64,000 bases of DNA from Eukaryota sp. TZLM1-RC (taxonomy: Eukaryota; Metamonada: BaSk clade), in NCBI GenBank assembly GCA_040285825.1, contig JAUPSS010000002.1, positions 2,480,001 to 2,544,000 of the forward strand, written 5' to 3'. This document shows positions 31,425-40,218 of the stretch, in pieces. The notes under the pieces are model-generated. The model did no database searches. It had not been told where the DNA came from and saw nothing but the letters and a program-made list of their open reading frames with translations. Position 1 is the first letter of the stretch, and every line of letters begins with the position of its first letter. The translations under genes were made by a program, and so were the position numbers.

Positions 31425-34042
31425 AACTTCCCGATGACAGTTCTCAAATATTAGTCTCTACTGATGCTTCGGAGAAAGGCATCGCTGGCATTATCTGGAA
31501 AGAACTTTCCCCTTTCGAACCTGAAACCTGTCTCTCAGAAAGAAATGTAGCCCCTCTGTCATTTTATTCCAGGATACTCACCCCTTCTCAGCAACGATGG
31601 TCAACTATACAGAAGGAATTATTCGCTATTGTTATGACCTTGAACCAGCCAAACCTCTCATCTTTCCTGAAAACTAAACATTTAACCCTATTCTGTGACC
31701 ACAAGAATCTATCCTACCTGCTTTCCTGCCCCGACTCCAACAGCGTGGTTCTGCGTTGGATCCCAGTACTTCAGTCCTACTCATTTGACTGCATCCATGT
31801 AGATGGACCCAAAAATCATTGGGACGACTACCTGTCTCGATCCTTCCCAGTAGAAGAAAAGAAGAAGAGAAAGACAAGAACAGCTAACGCAAAATTAGTA
31901 AACTCTATGATCTCTATCGAAGACGGAAAGACCCCTTTCCACCAAGTAACTAGTTATGACCCAGAAGAACGCTTCAGAGGACCCCCGGCTAGACTCAGAA
32001 CCGCTTCTTTCTTAGAAATGGCTTCATATTATAACCCTGACTGTCGATCCTTGCCTTGTCCATGTCAAGCCGGACATGGTTTCCATTATTGCCCTGGCGA
32101 AGTACGTTTCTGCGAAGTAGTTGATGATAATTATTATACCGAAGTAGGAAACCGTAACCTCGACACCCGTCTCACTTATATCTCTGAACCTGTATCTCCC
32201 GCAATAGACAAAATCAATGTTTTACAAGTTGTTGTTCCGCTTGTTCCGTCTCCACTTATCTTTTTTGACTCTAAGATCTTCCTATATCCACCAAACCAGA
32301 TCTTCCCCTTCTCTCCTCTCGAAATTAACTCTAATCTTCACGCCTACGACAAACCACCATCCTGGTATACCCTAAACCATAGTGACGCTAAGAGACTCCT
32401 GACCGCTACTGCCCTCCGCTCCGAATCAGATCCTTTCGCTATTATTAATTCTCTGAAATATTTCTCTGTCCTCGATCGAATTGATATCAACTATATCAAT
32501 GAAGGAACCGCCCCGTACCATTTTGTACTTTCCACCGATCTATGCTTCATTTACCAACACGTTTTCCCCCTTTTCAAGTCAAAGGATCCCTACGCCTCTG
32601 TTGCTCATATGTACCCTGAAACTCCAATTCATCCAAAGATGCATAATCGCTCAATTCCTATAGCCGACATGGTTCAACATGGCAATTGGAACAACCGATT
32701 ATATTTCTATGACCCGATATTCTCTGCTCGATCGTACCTCCCTGAAGTGATTTCCCCGAATGCTTTCTTTGTAAGACTAAACTGTTTCCCAGCTAGCATT
32801 ACCCTTGGTCAGTTAATTAACAACATTGACCCTCTGCACTTAGCCCCCCTGCCACTTGAGATGCTTCCCTTTTCCCCTGATTATGCCACTGATATCTCTC
32901 TCGATTTGGAAACCCTATTCATCAGTGATGAGCTATATAAACTCACTGAGAACGAAATTCTGACCTTGCCTATCAAAGAGTTCCTAGAATTCGGAATCTT
33001 GAACCCTAGCCAACGAAGCCCAATTCCTCTATCCAGATATAGCCTCCAGTATCATGATGAGATCTACGAAGAAGTCCTATATTCCCCTTTTCTTAGCTCC
33101 CGATCCTGGACTGACGCTGATATTGAACATGAACTGTATATGCAAGAACTGATAGGTGATGAAAATGCCGGATCATCCGTTCCCTGTTACATCCCGCCGC
33201 CTGCTACTGGCGCAACCACTAACACTCATCAACCTTTGATACTTCGTAATTCCCCCACTGAGTCTCTGCCCGAATACCTGAAGCGCCCTGTATTCGTCTT
33301 TATCCACCATTATCTTGATGATGGCAATGCTTGCCCTCATCCCGTTGTTACTTACCAATATGATCACCAAAAAGTTGAAAATAGTTCTGTTCCAAAGCAA
33401 CTACTGACTCCTGTCCCTCGAAATTATTACCTTTCTTCGAAACTCAACTCCTGCAACACCTGCCCACACGTAGATAGTATACATAGATCCTTGCTAGACG
33501 AACTTTCGTTAACTAATTACATCCTAACGTCCAAGCCTTTAGACACCATACCGTATAACTCTAAGATCGCTTTCTATGATGAAGAACTCCAAGCAGTAGC
33601 CCTCCCCAGACAGCTCCCCGATGGAACCTATAGTAAAGTAATGCACTCCCTTATTCCATTCCCAGACCCGGACCAGTCTTTCGAACCTGTTTGTTCGATT
33701 GTAAATGTAACCACGAGATCTCAAGTTCCCCGAGAAAAAACTGAAGAAGACACTCAAGAAGTTGACCCTGAACCCAACTCAGCCGAAGCAACCTCATCCG
33801 ATTTCATTGACCAGAACTCTGCCCACTCTCCTGCTGAAGCTTTCTTAAGGAAGATATTTAATGAACAACAGAAGTTGTTAGATGATGACGAACTTTTCTC
33901 CAACTGTGCAATTGATGAAAAGACTGGCCTTAAACTAACTCCAGATAAGAAGATAATCATTCCCCCTTTGATGATCCCTGAAATACTAAACCACGTTCAC
34001 GGCTCTACCGAAGCAGGACACCCAGCCTTAATGAACGCCTGA
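31407..34042 (+). pseudogene. Gypsy RNase H plus a long unique spacer
   Basis: RNase H spans about 31420-31860: ILVSTDASEKGIAGIIW, SQQRWSTIQKELFAIV and LFCDHKNLSYLL supply the expected Asp/Glu/Asp. The frame then stays open for nearly 700 residues of unfamiliar sequence before the integrase zinc motif (ILNHVHGSTEAGHP). Typical Gypsy linkers are a few tens of residues. The spacer is Pro/Tyr/Leu-rich, has Cys/His clusters (CPCQAGHGFHYC; CNTCPH) and an acidic end, and must have been under selection to remain open. It ends in TGA at 34040-34042, where two small compensating indels are likely. Confidence 0.75.
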
Positions 34043-35302
34043 AAGTCGTTAAGAAATTCTGACTTTTTCTGGCCTTCCATGAAACGAGACTTAGAACAAC
34101 ATGTCCGTCAATGTATTCCATGTCAGAAGAATTCGAATGTACCCAAAACCCTAGTCTCCTCTTCCGGCTCACTGACTCAATCCCGTAGATCCTTCGAGTA
34201 TCTCCATTGTGATACGATAGGTCCATTCTCTCCTGACTCTCGCAAGAACAAATATGTTCTACATTTCGTAGACGCTTTTTCTAAATTCAGTATCTTATGT
34301 CCTGTACCAGATATCAAATCCATCACTGTAGCTGACGCCATCCTCTCAAATGTTTACGCAACCTTCGGTGCTCCCAAAGCAATTCATTCCGATAACGGAA
34401 CTGAATTTTGCAATGCCGTTTTTGACTCTCTTTGTAAGTTGCTCAACATCACTCACTCTACGTCCATCCCTCATTTTCACCAGTCAAATGGTTTAGTTGA
34501 ACGCCAGCATCGTATCATCCTACAGAATCTCAGGAAAGTACTCTTAGACTTTGCCGTTTACGACAATTGGTCAGACTACCTTCCATTTTGCCAGATGATC
34601 GCCAACAGTTTCAGAAAATCCCTTAATGCTTCTCCCTACGAACTCATCTTTGGCTCCGATACCTCTCCCCGACTGCTTCCTGTCGAAGTAATGAAATCGT
34701 TAGAATTAAGTCCCGATCAGCCTGATGTCCCAGACTATATGTCTTCCCTGTCCAAGCTTTCCTTAACTATCAAGGAAAAGTGGAATTCTGTCGCAAACAA
34801 CACTCCTTCCTCAGACGTGTTACCTGAACCTAAGTTCAAGCCTCAACCTGGTTCTCGAGTCTTTGTCCTCCGAGAACACCCTGACAAGCTCCATGGTCAT
34901 TTCGCTGGACCCTATATTGTTAAAAAGATAATTTCCCGTAGTTCCCTCATGGTGGAAAACCCAATAACTCGTTCTCAGCTAAAAACGTCCATACACCTAG
35001 TCAAATTCTTCCTATCCTCTCTCCCTGAAGAAATCCTGAACGCATATGTTGCCGCTGACGCCGGTGAACTCCTCATTGACGCCATCTTAGATATTTCAGA
35101 TGACCAAGCTACCATTTTGTGGTTCGATGGCACCCAATCGTCCCAACCTGTAGATACCGTTAAGAATACTGTAGCTTTCCAACGGTACTCAAAGATGCTG
35201 AACCTGGACAAACCCAGAAGAAGAGGAAAGAGAAGAAGAAGAGGTAGTGTTGGCTCCTCGCCATGGTTAGTTAGTTATTTGTTCTTTACAGTAATCACGT
35301 GA
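34043..35302 (+). CDS. Gypsy integrase with GPY motif and chromo-like tail
   Basis: The HHCC zinc motif finishes with CIPCQK. The DDE core has Asp in HCDTIGPF, Asp in IHSDNGTEF and Glu in GLVERQHRI, the usual D-D-35-E. The GPF/Y module reads GHFAGPYIVKKI. A C-terminal segment (LLIDAILDISDDQATILWFDG) resembles a chromodomain fold, used in other families for chromatin targeting. The last residues are Arg/Lys-rich because they are encoded by the polypurine tract, and the frame ends inside the 3' LTR. Confidence 0.85.
   Translation, partial: KSLRNSDFFWPSMKRDLEQHVRQCIPCQKNSNVPKTLVSSSGSLTQSRRSFEYLHCDTIGPFSPDSRKNKYVLHFVDAFSKFSILCPVPDIKSITVADAILSNVYATFGAPKAIHSDNGTEFCNAVFDSLCKLLNITHSTSIPHFHQSNGLVERQHRIILQNLRKVLLDFAVYDNWSDYLPFCQMIANSFRKSLNASPYELIFGSDTSPRLLPVEVMKSLELSPDQPDVPDYMSSLSKLSLTIKEKWNSVANNTPSSDVLPEPKFKPQPGSRVFVLREHPDKLHGHFAGPYIVKKIISRSSLMVENPITRSQLKTSIHLVKFFLSSLPEEILNAYVAADAGELLIDAILDISDDQATILWFDGTQSSQPVDTVKNTVAFQRYSKMLNLDKPRRRGKRRRRGSVGSSPWLVSYLFFTVIT
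35216..35247 (+). promoter_or_regulatory. Polypurine tract of the Gypsy element
   Basis: Apart from one T, an uninterrupted A/G run lies directly before the 3' LTR (ending GAGGTAG). It would prime plus-strand synthesis. The short LTR element at 21706 has the same TAG-TGTTG junction. Confidence 0.85.
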
Positions 35303-35422
35303 TGCCACGTCATCACGTATTTATCTAGATTCTAGTATAATTTCACCTGATTATTCACACCCGCTGTAATAAACACCCTGTTTTCCGTTTATTACCTTAT
35401 GCATGCCCATATTGACCCAACA
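35248..35422 (+). repeat. 3' LTR of the Gypsy element, 175 bp
   Basis: It has the same length and termini as the 5' LTR with few substitutions. It is followed by AACG, the altered copy of the AACA target duplication. Confidence 0.95.
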
Positions 35423-35937
35423 AACGTAGAAAATATGATAAAGATATTGAAGAGGCTAATGCCGTTAGAAATACACAGCTGGTTTTTATTGCTTTCCCAT
35501 TTTTGATAAATCGAAGATTAGCAGACGAAGCAGAAACTTTTTTGAATGACTTCCAAAAAATGGTGCAAGAAAAAAAAATGAAAAGATTTGATATTTTTTT
35601 ATGGCGTTCACAGATTCAATTTGCCATTATTAATAGATTACCTCGGTTTTTTAATCGAATAAGAGAAGCTTTAGCTAGACAGCAAGCAGATCAAGATTTT
35701 GTAGAGGAAATCTTGGTTCAATGATAGTCGTCCCATTAGTTATGAGTTAATTTAATTAAGTGTGCAAATTCAATAAATACAAAAAATTGATATGAAGATT
35801 CAGAATTTTAATTTTTGTGTCTAGTTTTTGAAAGTAATAAATTAAAAAAAGAATAAAAAAAGTCTTGGAACTTTCTTTCATTCAATAATGAAATTTTTGA
35901 TGTTAGGGACCAAATCTGTGATTTCATATAGAGGAAT

Positions 35938-37294
35938 TTTTCCAAAATTGACTGGAATACTTGGTCAAGAAGGTTCAAGGATTATTTGATCTTTTTTATT
36001 CAAAAAGCTGATAATTACTATGGTTTATTTAAAAACTATAAAGTTTCCGAATTTGATTCAATTTTAAGCCATATTGTTCATCCAATTAATGATTTTATTT
36101 CTTATAGAGAATCAGCATCTATTGACGTTTTGAGGGAGTTGATACTTAAATATTTGGGTGCCATGAATATCGGACAAGCTTATTCAAAGGCATTGTCCAT
36201 TGGGTCACAAAAAGGTCTTGATGACATTTTGGTTAGCTCAATATTCAAGGATTTGATGGTTAAACGATCACAATGCAGTCAAGTTTCTCTGTTTGGTAAC
36301 ACTTGCCAGTGAAGTCTTCATTTCTGGTTTCCTTATGTCTCTGTTCCAGGTACCTTGGTGACAATTCAACAAACTCAAAAAAGGACAATAAAGGTACCAA
36401 TGGGGAGATATGCTTTGACTCGGGGGTCAAAATTCGCAAAGTTATTAAGCCCAATTTAATTGATGATTCAAGTGTGCGCATTTTTGAACCTTTCTTGTGG
36501 CATGATGACGTGATGATGGTCAAAAAGGATCAGAAAACCATTGACTTGAGGTCATTTTCTAGTGAAATCAACAGTAATTCACGAATTTTTGGCTTTTGAA
36601 TCGACTCTTCATCCCACAAGCAGTTCTCATAAATTCAATCATTGCTATTTAATCTCGTTATCAAGGTTCAAAATCTTTGTTTAATGGGCATTGTGGTAGA
36701 TTTGCAGATTTTTCAGATCCACCATTTTCTTGGGATTTCTTGTTTTATTTTGATTTGATTAAAAAACCTCGAACCAAAAAGAAGCCTTTATCTTGTAGTT
36801 ATTGTTCATCTTCAAGTCGACTGTGGATTCAGTATCAATTTGTTTCACAATCACTTAAAATTGAATTAACTAGTTCGCCATTTACGATTTCCTGCTTGAC
36901 AATTCTTGACCAGTCCAAATTGATTGATGGTCTTGATGATTCTGATGGATCAAGGGTAAATAAGGGATTCATTACCGGCCATGGTTGCTTTCCTGAACCT
37001 CATCTATCATTTACTTTTGCTGACGTTAACTTACGTGGAATCAATGGGGGTTTGATTGGATTGGCAGTCGAATATGAATGTATTTCACCATTCTTGACCC
37101 ACTCCACGTGTACAGGTTGCCGTTTTCTCCTAAACAGTTCTGTTTTGGCTTCTGTTGGCATAATACCTCCTAGTTCTAGTTCAGATTTAGTTTCTTTTTT
37201 ACTGAACAATGATTTACTCTTTATTTTACCATGTTCCAAATGTGGTAGTATTTCAGCCTACCTAAGTAGACTCCATGTCTTTACGCCTAATTAG
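35938..37294 (+). pseudogene. Unrecognised gene in several frames, 5' end lost to a LINE
   Basis: Good-looking coding blocks occur at 35938-36308 (YRESASIDVLRELILKYLGAM), 36350-36599 (EICFDSGVKIRKVIKPNLID) and 36660-37294 (HCGRFADFSDPPFSWDFLF, then pairs CSYC, CTGC and CSKC). The paired Cys suggest a zinc-stabilised beta domain in the C-terminal half. I do not recognise the family. The first two blocks can be joined through a 41-bp GT-AG segment. The second join is unclear, and there is no ATG before the LINE tail that ends near 35790. It may be a spliced gene beheaded by the insertion or a plain pseudogene. Confidence 0.45.
36309..36349 (+). other. Candidate 41-bp intron
   Basis: GTGAAG at 36309 and TTCCAG ending at 36349 remove the stop codon and restore a continuous frame (FGNTCQ then YLGDNS). 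No branch-point motif is evident. Confidence 0.35.
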
Positions 37295-38119
37295 AATATA
37301 AATCACCAATTAAAACCAATAATTAAAGCAGGTTGTTTTGCTGATGATGCCAGACATTCTTTGCTGTCTGGCTTACTGCTTCCCAGTAACTCTATTATTT
37401 GTTATAGGTTGCCAATTGTGTTCCACTCTGAAGGAAGATCAGTTGCACCTAATAACAGATGCTTTTTGTTGAGAAGATGGCTTTCCATGACTTTAAATTA
37501 GCAATTATTGTATTTTGCTTAATGTTTTGTACAAATTAAAAAGGATTATAGATATTGTTTTTAATATGGAATTTTTGTACACTTTAGCGAATGAGTATTT
37601 TTGATTATAAGAAATATTTGTATTCATTTTCTTCTTATTGATTTGTCGATCTTATCACTTATTAAGAAATATTCAATTAATATTGGTTGACTTTAATATT
37701 TAACTCATTTTGTCAATAAGTGAGAATTTTAAAAGAAGTGTTGTTTTTGCTGAAACCTGATCTTCAATTTTTCAATTTGAATGCTTTGCAACATTACATA
37801 ATACTCATATATACTAATAGGGCAAGCTTTTCTGTCTATTGTTTCTATTATTTATCATTCGTGGTACCGTGTGAGGTGTTCAACAATTCTAGCGTCTCAA
37901 ATTTTCGATTATCTGGTTCTAGCAATCGGACATATTAAGTTGTTCTTCCTTTGAAAAAAATTGAGTAGAAGCTCATCAAGTACAGATTTCTTTCAATAGT
38001 GTAAGAGTTTTGTTTTAATTAATGAAATTCGGTTCTAGAATGGTGACATTAAGTGATTGGGGAAAGTATTTATTCCATTGTTGTATGTCATTGTTTTGAA
38101 ATTTCTTTAATGTAATTGA
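37295..38119. other. Gene-free stretch
   Basis: AT-rich with no supported gene. A 72-codon frame at 37720-37938 is hydrophobic and unconvincing. Confidence 0.4.
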
Positions 38120-38260
38120 AATTGAGCTCTCGCTAGTCATTAATAAATCTATTCAGTATGCAAAACTTTCAAAAAACTCAAATTGAGCGTTTCTATATCC
38201 ACCAATAGAAGCACAAGAAGCAAAAAGTGGTGCTTTAGTCCACAAAATGTTTTTTTAGAA
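38120..38260 (-). mobile_element. Decayed LINE lineage A fragment
   Basis: About 110 bp match the lineage A thumb region at 53650-53750 (TCCACCAAYARAAGCACAMG and flanking blocks). The encoded FASC.S.GGYRNAQFEFFE echoes TSCAFVGGCRNAIFEFSE. Confidence 0.6.
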
Positions 38261-38422
38261 AGCTCTTTTGGTAAAATAATCAAATGCAATGCTTTTCGAA
38301 CTGAGCAAGGGTGCTTCAATTGATTTATTCCAAAAAAAATTGAAGTATTGCGAATGAGATAACAAAACAGTCTATGCAAAAATGTACAAACTCAGAACAA
38401 CCATGCTTTAGAAAATGATGTT

Positions 38423-38455
38423 GTGAGTAAAAAACGCCCCTTCACGAGCACTGAC
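38423..38455 (-). repeat. 33-bp dispersed motif, copy 2
   Basis: It is the partner of 25317-25349. On the minus strand it lies about 60 bp downstream of the tRNA-like sequence and ends in a run of six T, which could terminate a Pol III transcript. Confidence 0.5.
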
Positions 38456-38511
38456 CCAGCAATCTGTACGAAAACTGAACAGATCAGTATTTTGCCAGTA
38501 CTCAGGGCGTA

Positions 38512-38587
38512 ACCACTGGAGGGAATCGAACCCTCGACTTGTAACAGTTGATGCCAAAGTCCTTCCGTTTAAGCTACAGACAGTGGT
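38512..38587 (-). tRNA. tRNA-like sequence (pseudo-tRNA or tRNA-derived element)
   Basis: The 76-nt minus-strand segment has a perfect 7-bp acceptor stem (ACCACTG with CAGTGGT) and a perfect T arm (GAGGG-TTCGATT-CCCTC) with a canonical B box. A TGTAGC...GG A-box-like stretch is present. The D and anticodon arms do not fold well: one register gives a CAA anticodon with a mismatched stem, while GACTT/AAGTC pair around an oversized 16-nt loop. I therefore cannot assign an amino acid. No CCA is encoded. Confidence 0.5.
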
Positions 38588-38589
38588 GT

Positions 38590-39365
38590 TATGTATTCTT
38601 CAAACTTGATTTGATCTTCACCTATTGTTCATTTATAAAAATCATTTTGTTATTTCACATTGTAAATGTTTTTGCAATCCCATCATAGACGAGTATCACG
38701 ACAACGACGTTCCTTTCTTACTGTGTTTATAGTGTTGGGTTAGACATGTATCACGAATTATTTCTCATTACTATGTCTACTCATCAAGTTAATGAGGAAA
38801 TTCTGAAATATCAAGTGTACTTTTAACAATTTTGAGCTCCATTATTGGGTTTGGTTTTATTTGAAGAACAGAGTTAGGAGTAGGAAGAAGAAGTGACATT
38901 GTAGGAGAGAACAGTCTACTTCCCAACCCAATAACTAGTTCAGTCATTGTTGATTCAAGTTCTAAGATAGATCATGTTATGTTTTTTCCTACAACTTTGA
39001 ACCTTGTGTGAAAATTGGAAGGGAAATTCAAGGAAGGGAATAGAACTCTTAAGTGAAATTTCAATTATAATATGTAATTCTATGACGTTTGGATAGTTGC
39101 TCGACTCAGCGGGTCGTAAGTCAATTGAGTACGGAGCTTTTACTTCATAAAAGAAGTTTGTCGCGGGGACTGTTTGTCTAAATGAAGCAAGCAGAAATAA
39201 ACACAATTAGTTTGTATTTGAAAAATCAATAAAAATTCAATCATTTTGTTTGAGCACAAAATACAATACCAAACCAAAAAAAAGCAAACTAACTACTTGA
39301 TAAAGACAAACCTATAATACAAAAGCAACTCAAAACAACAAAGAAAACCAAAAAAAAACCAAATA
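38590..39365. other. Gene-free stretch
   Basis: No gene recognised. The right part is A-rich 3' flank of the next gene. Confidence 0.4.
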
Positions 39366-40007
39366 CTATTGGGGATATTCTACACCATTAATCTTGGCTA
39401 AATACCTTTCGTGTTCCCTTATCTCTTTCTTTAACTGTACTTGGGCTACCTTATCTTGAAGTTGATTAGTCCTGTGTAATATGTCGGCATAAACATTATC
39501 AAAAGTTAGTTCAAAGGCCCTTGACTTGTTTTCTTTAATAAAATTCCGTTGACATTTCTTTCTAGCTTCTAATTTAGCTCTATTTCGTTCATTAGAAAAT
39601 TCCTCCACATATTGCAAAAAAGAAGCTTGGGCTGCTGCATCTTCTTTCAGTGTAGCAATGTGTCGAGATATTTGCTGGGTTAGGTTTTTTGACTGGTTTT
39701 CTGTGTTAGCTCCAGGAAGGGAATTGAGAATCGAATAAGAATCTTTACTTGATAAATTAGGATGGTTTGAATCTTTGGAAGGGTAGAGGCGTCGCAGAAG
39801 TGAGGACTGACGAACTAGTTTAGGTTGTTGCTTCTGTTTTGGTGAAGATGGTTGTGGTTCAACTGGAACATGTTTGGATCGTTGTTTTGGTTTGGCTTGT
39901 ACAGGTTGAGACTTGAATTGATTGGATGTTGTAAGTCTTTTCTGAAAAGTGCTGAGGAGATGCTCAGCTTGAGATAGAACAGGTTCTTCCGGTTCTGGTG
40001 AGGTCAT
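39366..40007 (-). CDS. Charged protein with disordered N-terminus, 213 aa
   Basis: I do not recognise the family. The first 110 residues are rich in Pro, Gln, Ser and Lys (KPKQRSKHVPVEPQPSSPKQKQQPK) and are probably disordered. The last 100 form charged helices (ERNRAKLEARKKCQRNFIKENKSRAFELTF; then DKVAQVQLKKEIREHERYLAKINGVEYPQ), the kind of tail seen in cytoskeleton- or cilium-associated proteins. Start ATG 40007; the Fanzor F2 tail ends only 43 bp upstream on the same strand, so the gene's leader is squeezed against the element. Confidence 0.65.
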   Translation of the reverse strand: MTSPEPEEPVLSQAEHLLSTFQKRLTTSNQFKSQPVQAKPKQRSKHVPVEPQPSSPKQKQQPKLVRQSSLLRRLYPSKDSNHPNLSSKDSYSILNSLPGANTENQSKNLTQQISRHIATLKEDAAAQASFLQYVEEFSNERNRAKLEARKKCQRNFIKENKSRAFELTFDNVYADILHRTNQLQDKVAQVQLKKEIREHERYLAKINGVEYPQ

Positions 40008-40049
40008 TGTTACAGATATTGACTACAATAATGGGAGGAGTATCCTTTC

Positions 40050-40218
40050 TGTGGTTTTCATTTGAAATGCATACTTTCGTCAAGCATCATTCAAACTTAA
40101 TCCAAGAACTTTCATTCTTGGTGAGATCGTCCACAGATGTTCTAGAATCCTCGAATAATTGGCCACCAATCTCAGTGAGCCCATTTCTCCTCTAAAACAA
40201 TACGTAGCTTTGAAGCTA
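40050..40218 (-). ncRNA. Fanzor F2 3' tail, candidate omega-RNA scaffold
   Basis: About 165 bases after the stop codon are as conserved with the second copy (63819-63987) as the coding region is. Three hairpins are visible: 40205-40218 (overlapping the stop codon), 40158-40170 and 40102-40121. In the third, a paired A-T in this copy is a G-T in the other, so pairing is kept. In OMEGA systems the reprogrammable guide follows the scaffold, i.e. positions below 40050. Function is inferred. Confidence 0.6.

Larger units (their letters stand above)
27772..35422 (+). mobile_element. Ty3/Gypsy LTR retrotransposon, 7.65 kb
   Basis: The order LTR, capsid, zinc knuckle, aspartic protease, RT, RNase H, integrase, LTR defines Ty3/Gypsy. 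LTRs are 175 bp, TGTTGG...CCAACA, and differ at only a handful of sites. The GC content and codon use are clearly higher than in the surrounding DNA. Frame changes occur at about 28814, 30369, 30610 and 31410, with a stop at 34040; some may be programmed and others are decay. An unusually long spacer separates RNase H and integrase. Confidence 0.95.
27247..35790 (+). mobile_element. LINE lineage A, split by the Gypsy insertion
   Basis: The left part (27247-27771) encodes NQDLHSLLLEK, a C-x-C...H...C-type region, FGSDDRGDVYSDW and DFKAKEKH. The right part (35423-35790) resumes in the same place with RKYDKDIEEANAVRNTQ, VFIAFPF-like codons, FVEEILVQ and the AATAAATA tail. Flanks AACA and AACG around the LTRs represent a 4-bp duplication with one change. 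The LINE already carries several stops. Confidence 0.85.

Noticed and set aside
38955-39206. 83-codon minus-strand frame
   Set aside because: No motif, no ATG context and composition like background.
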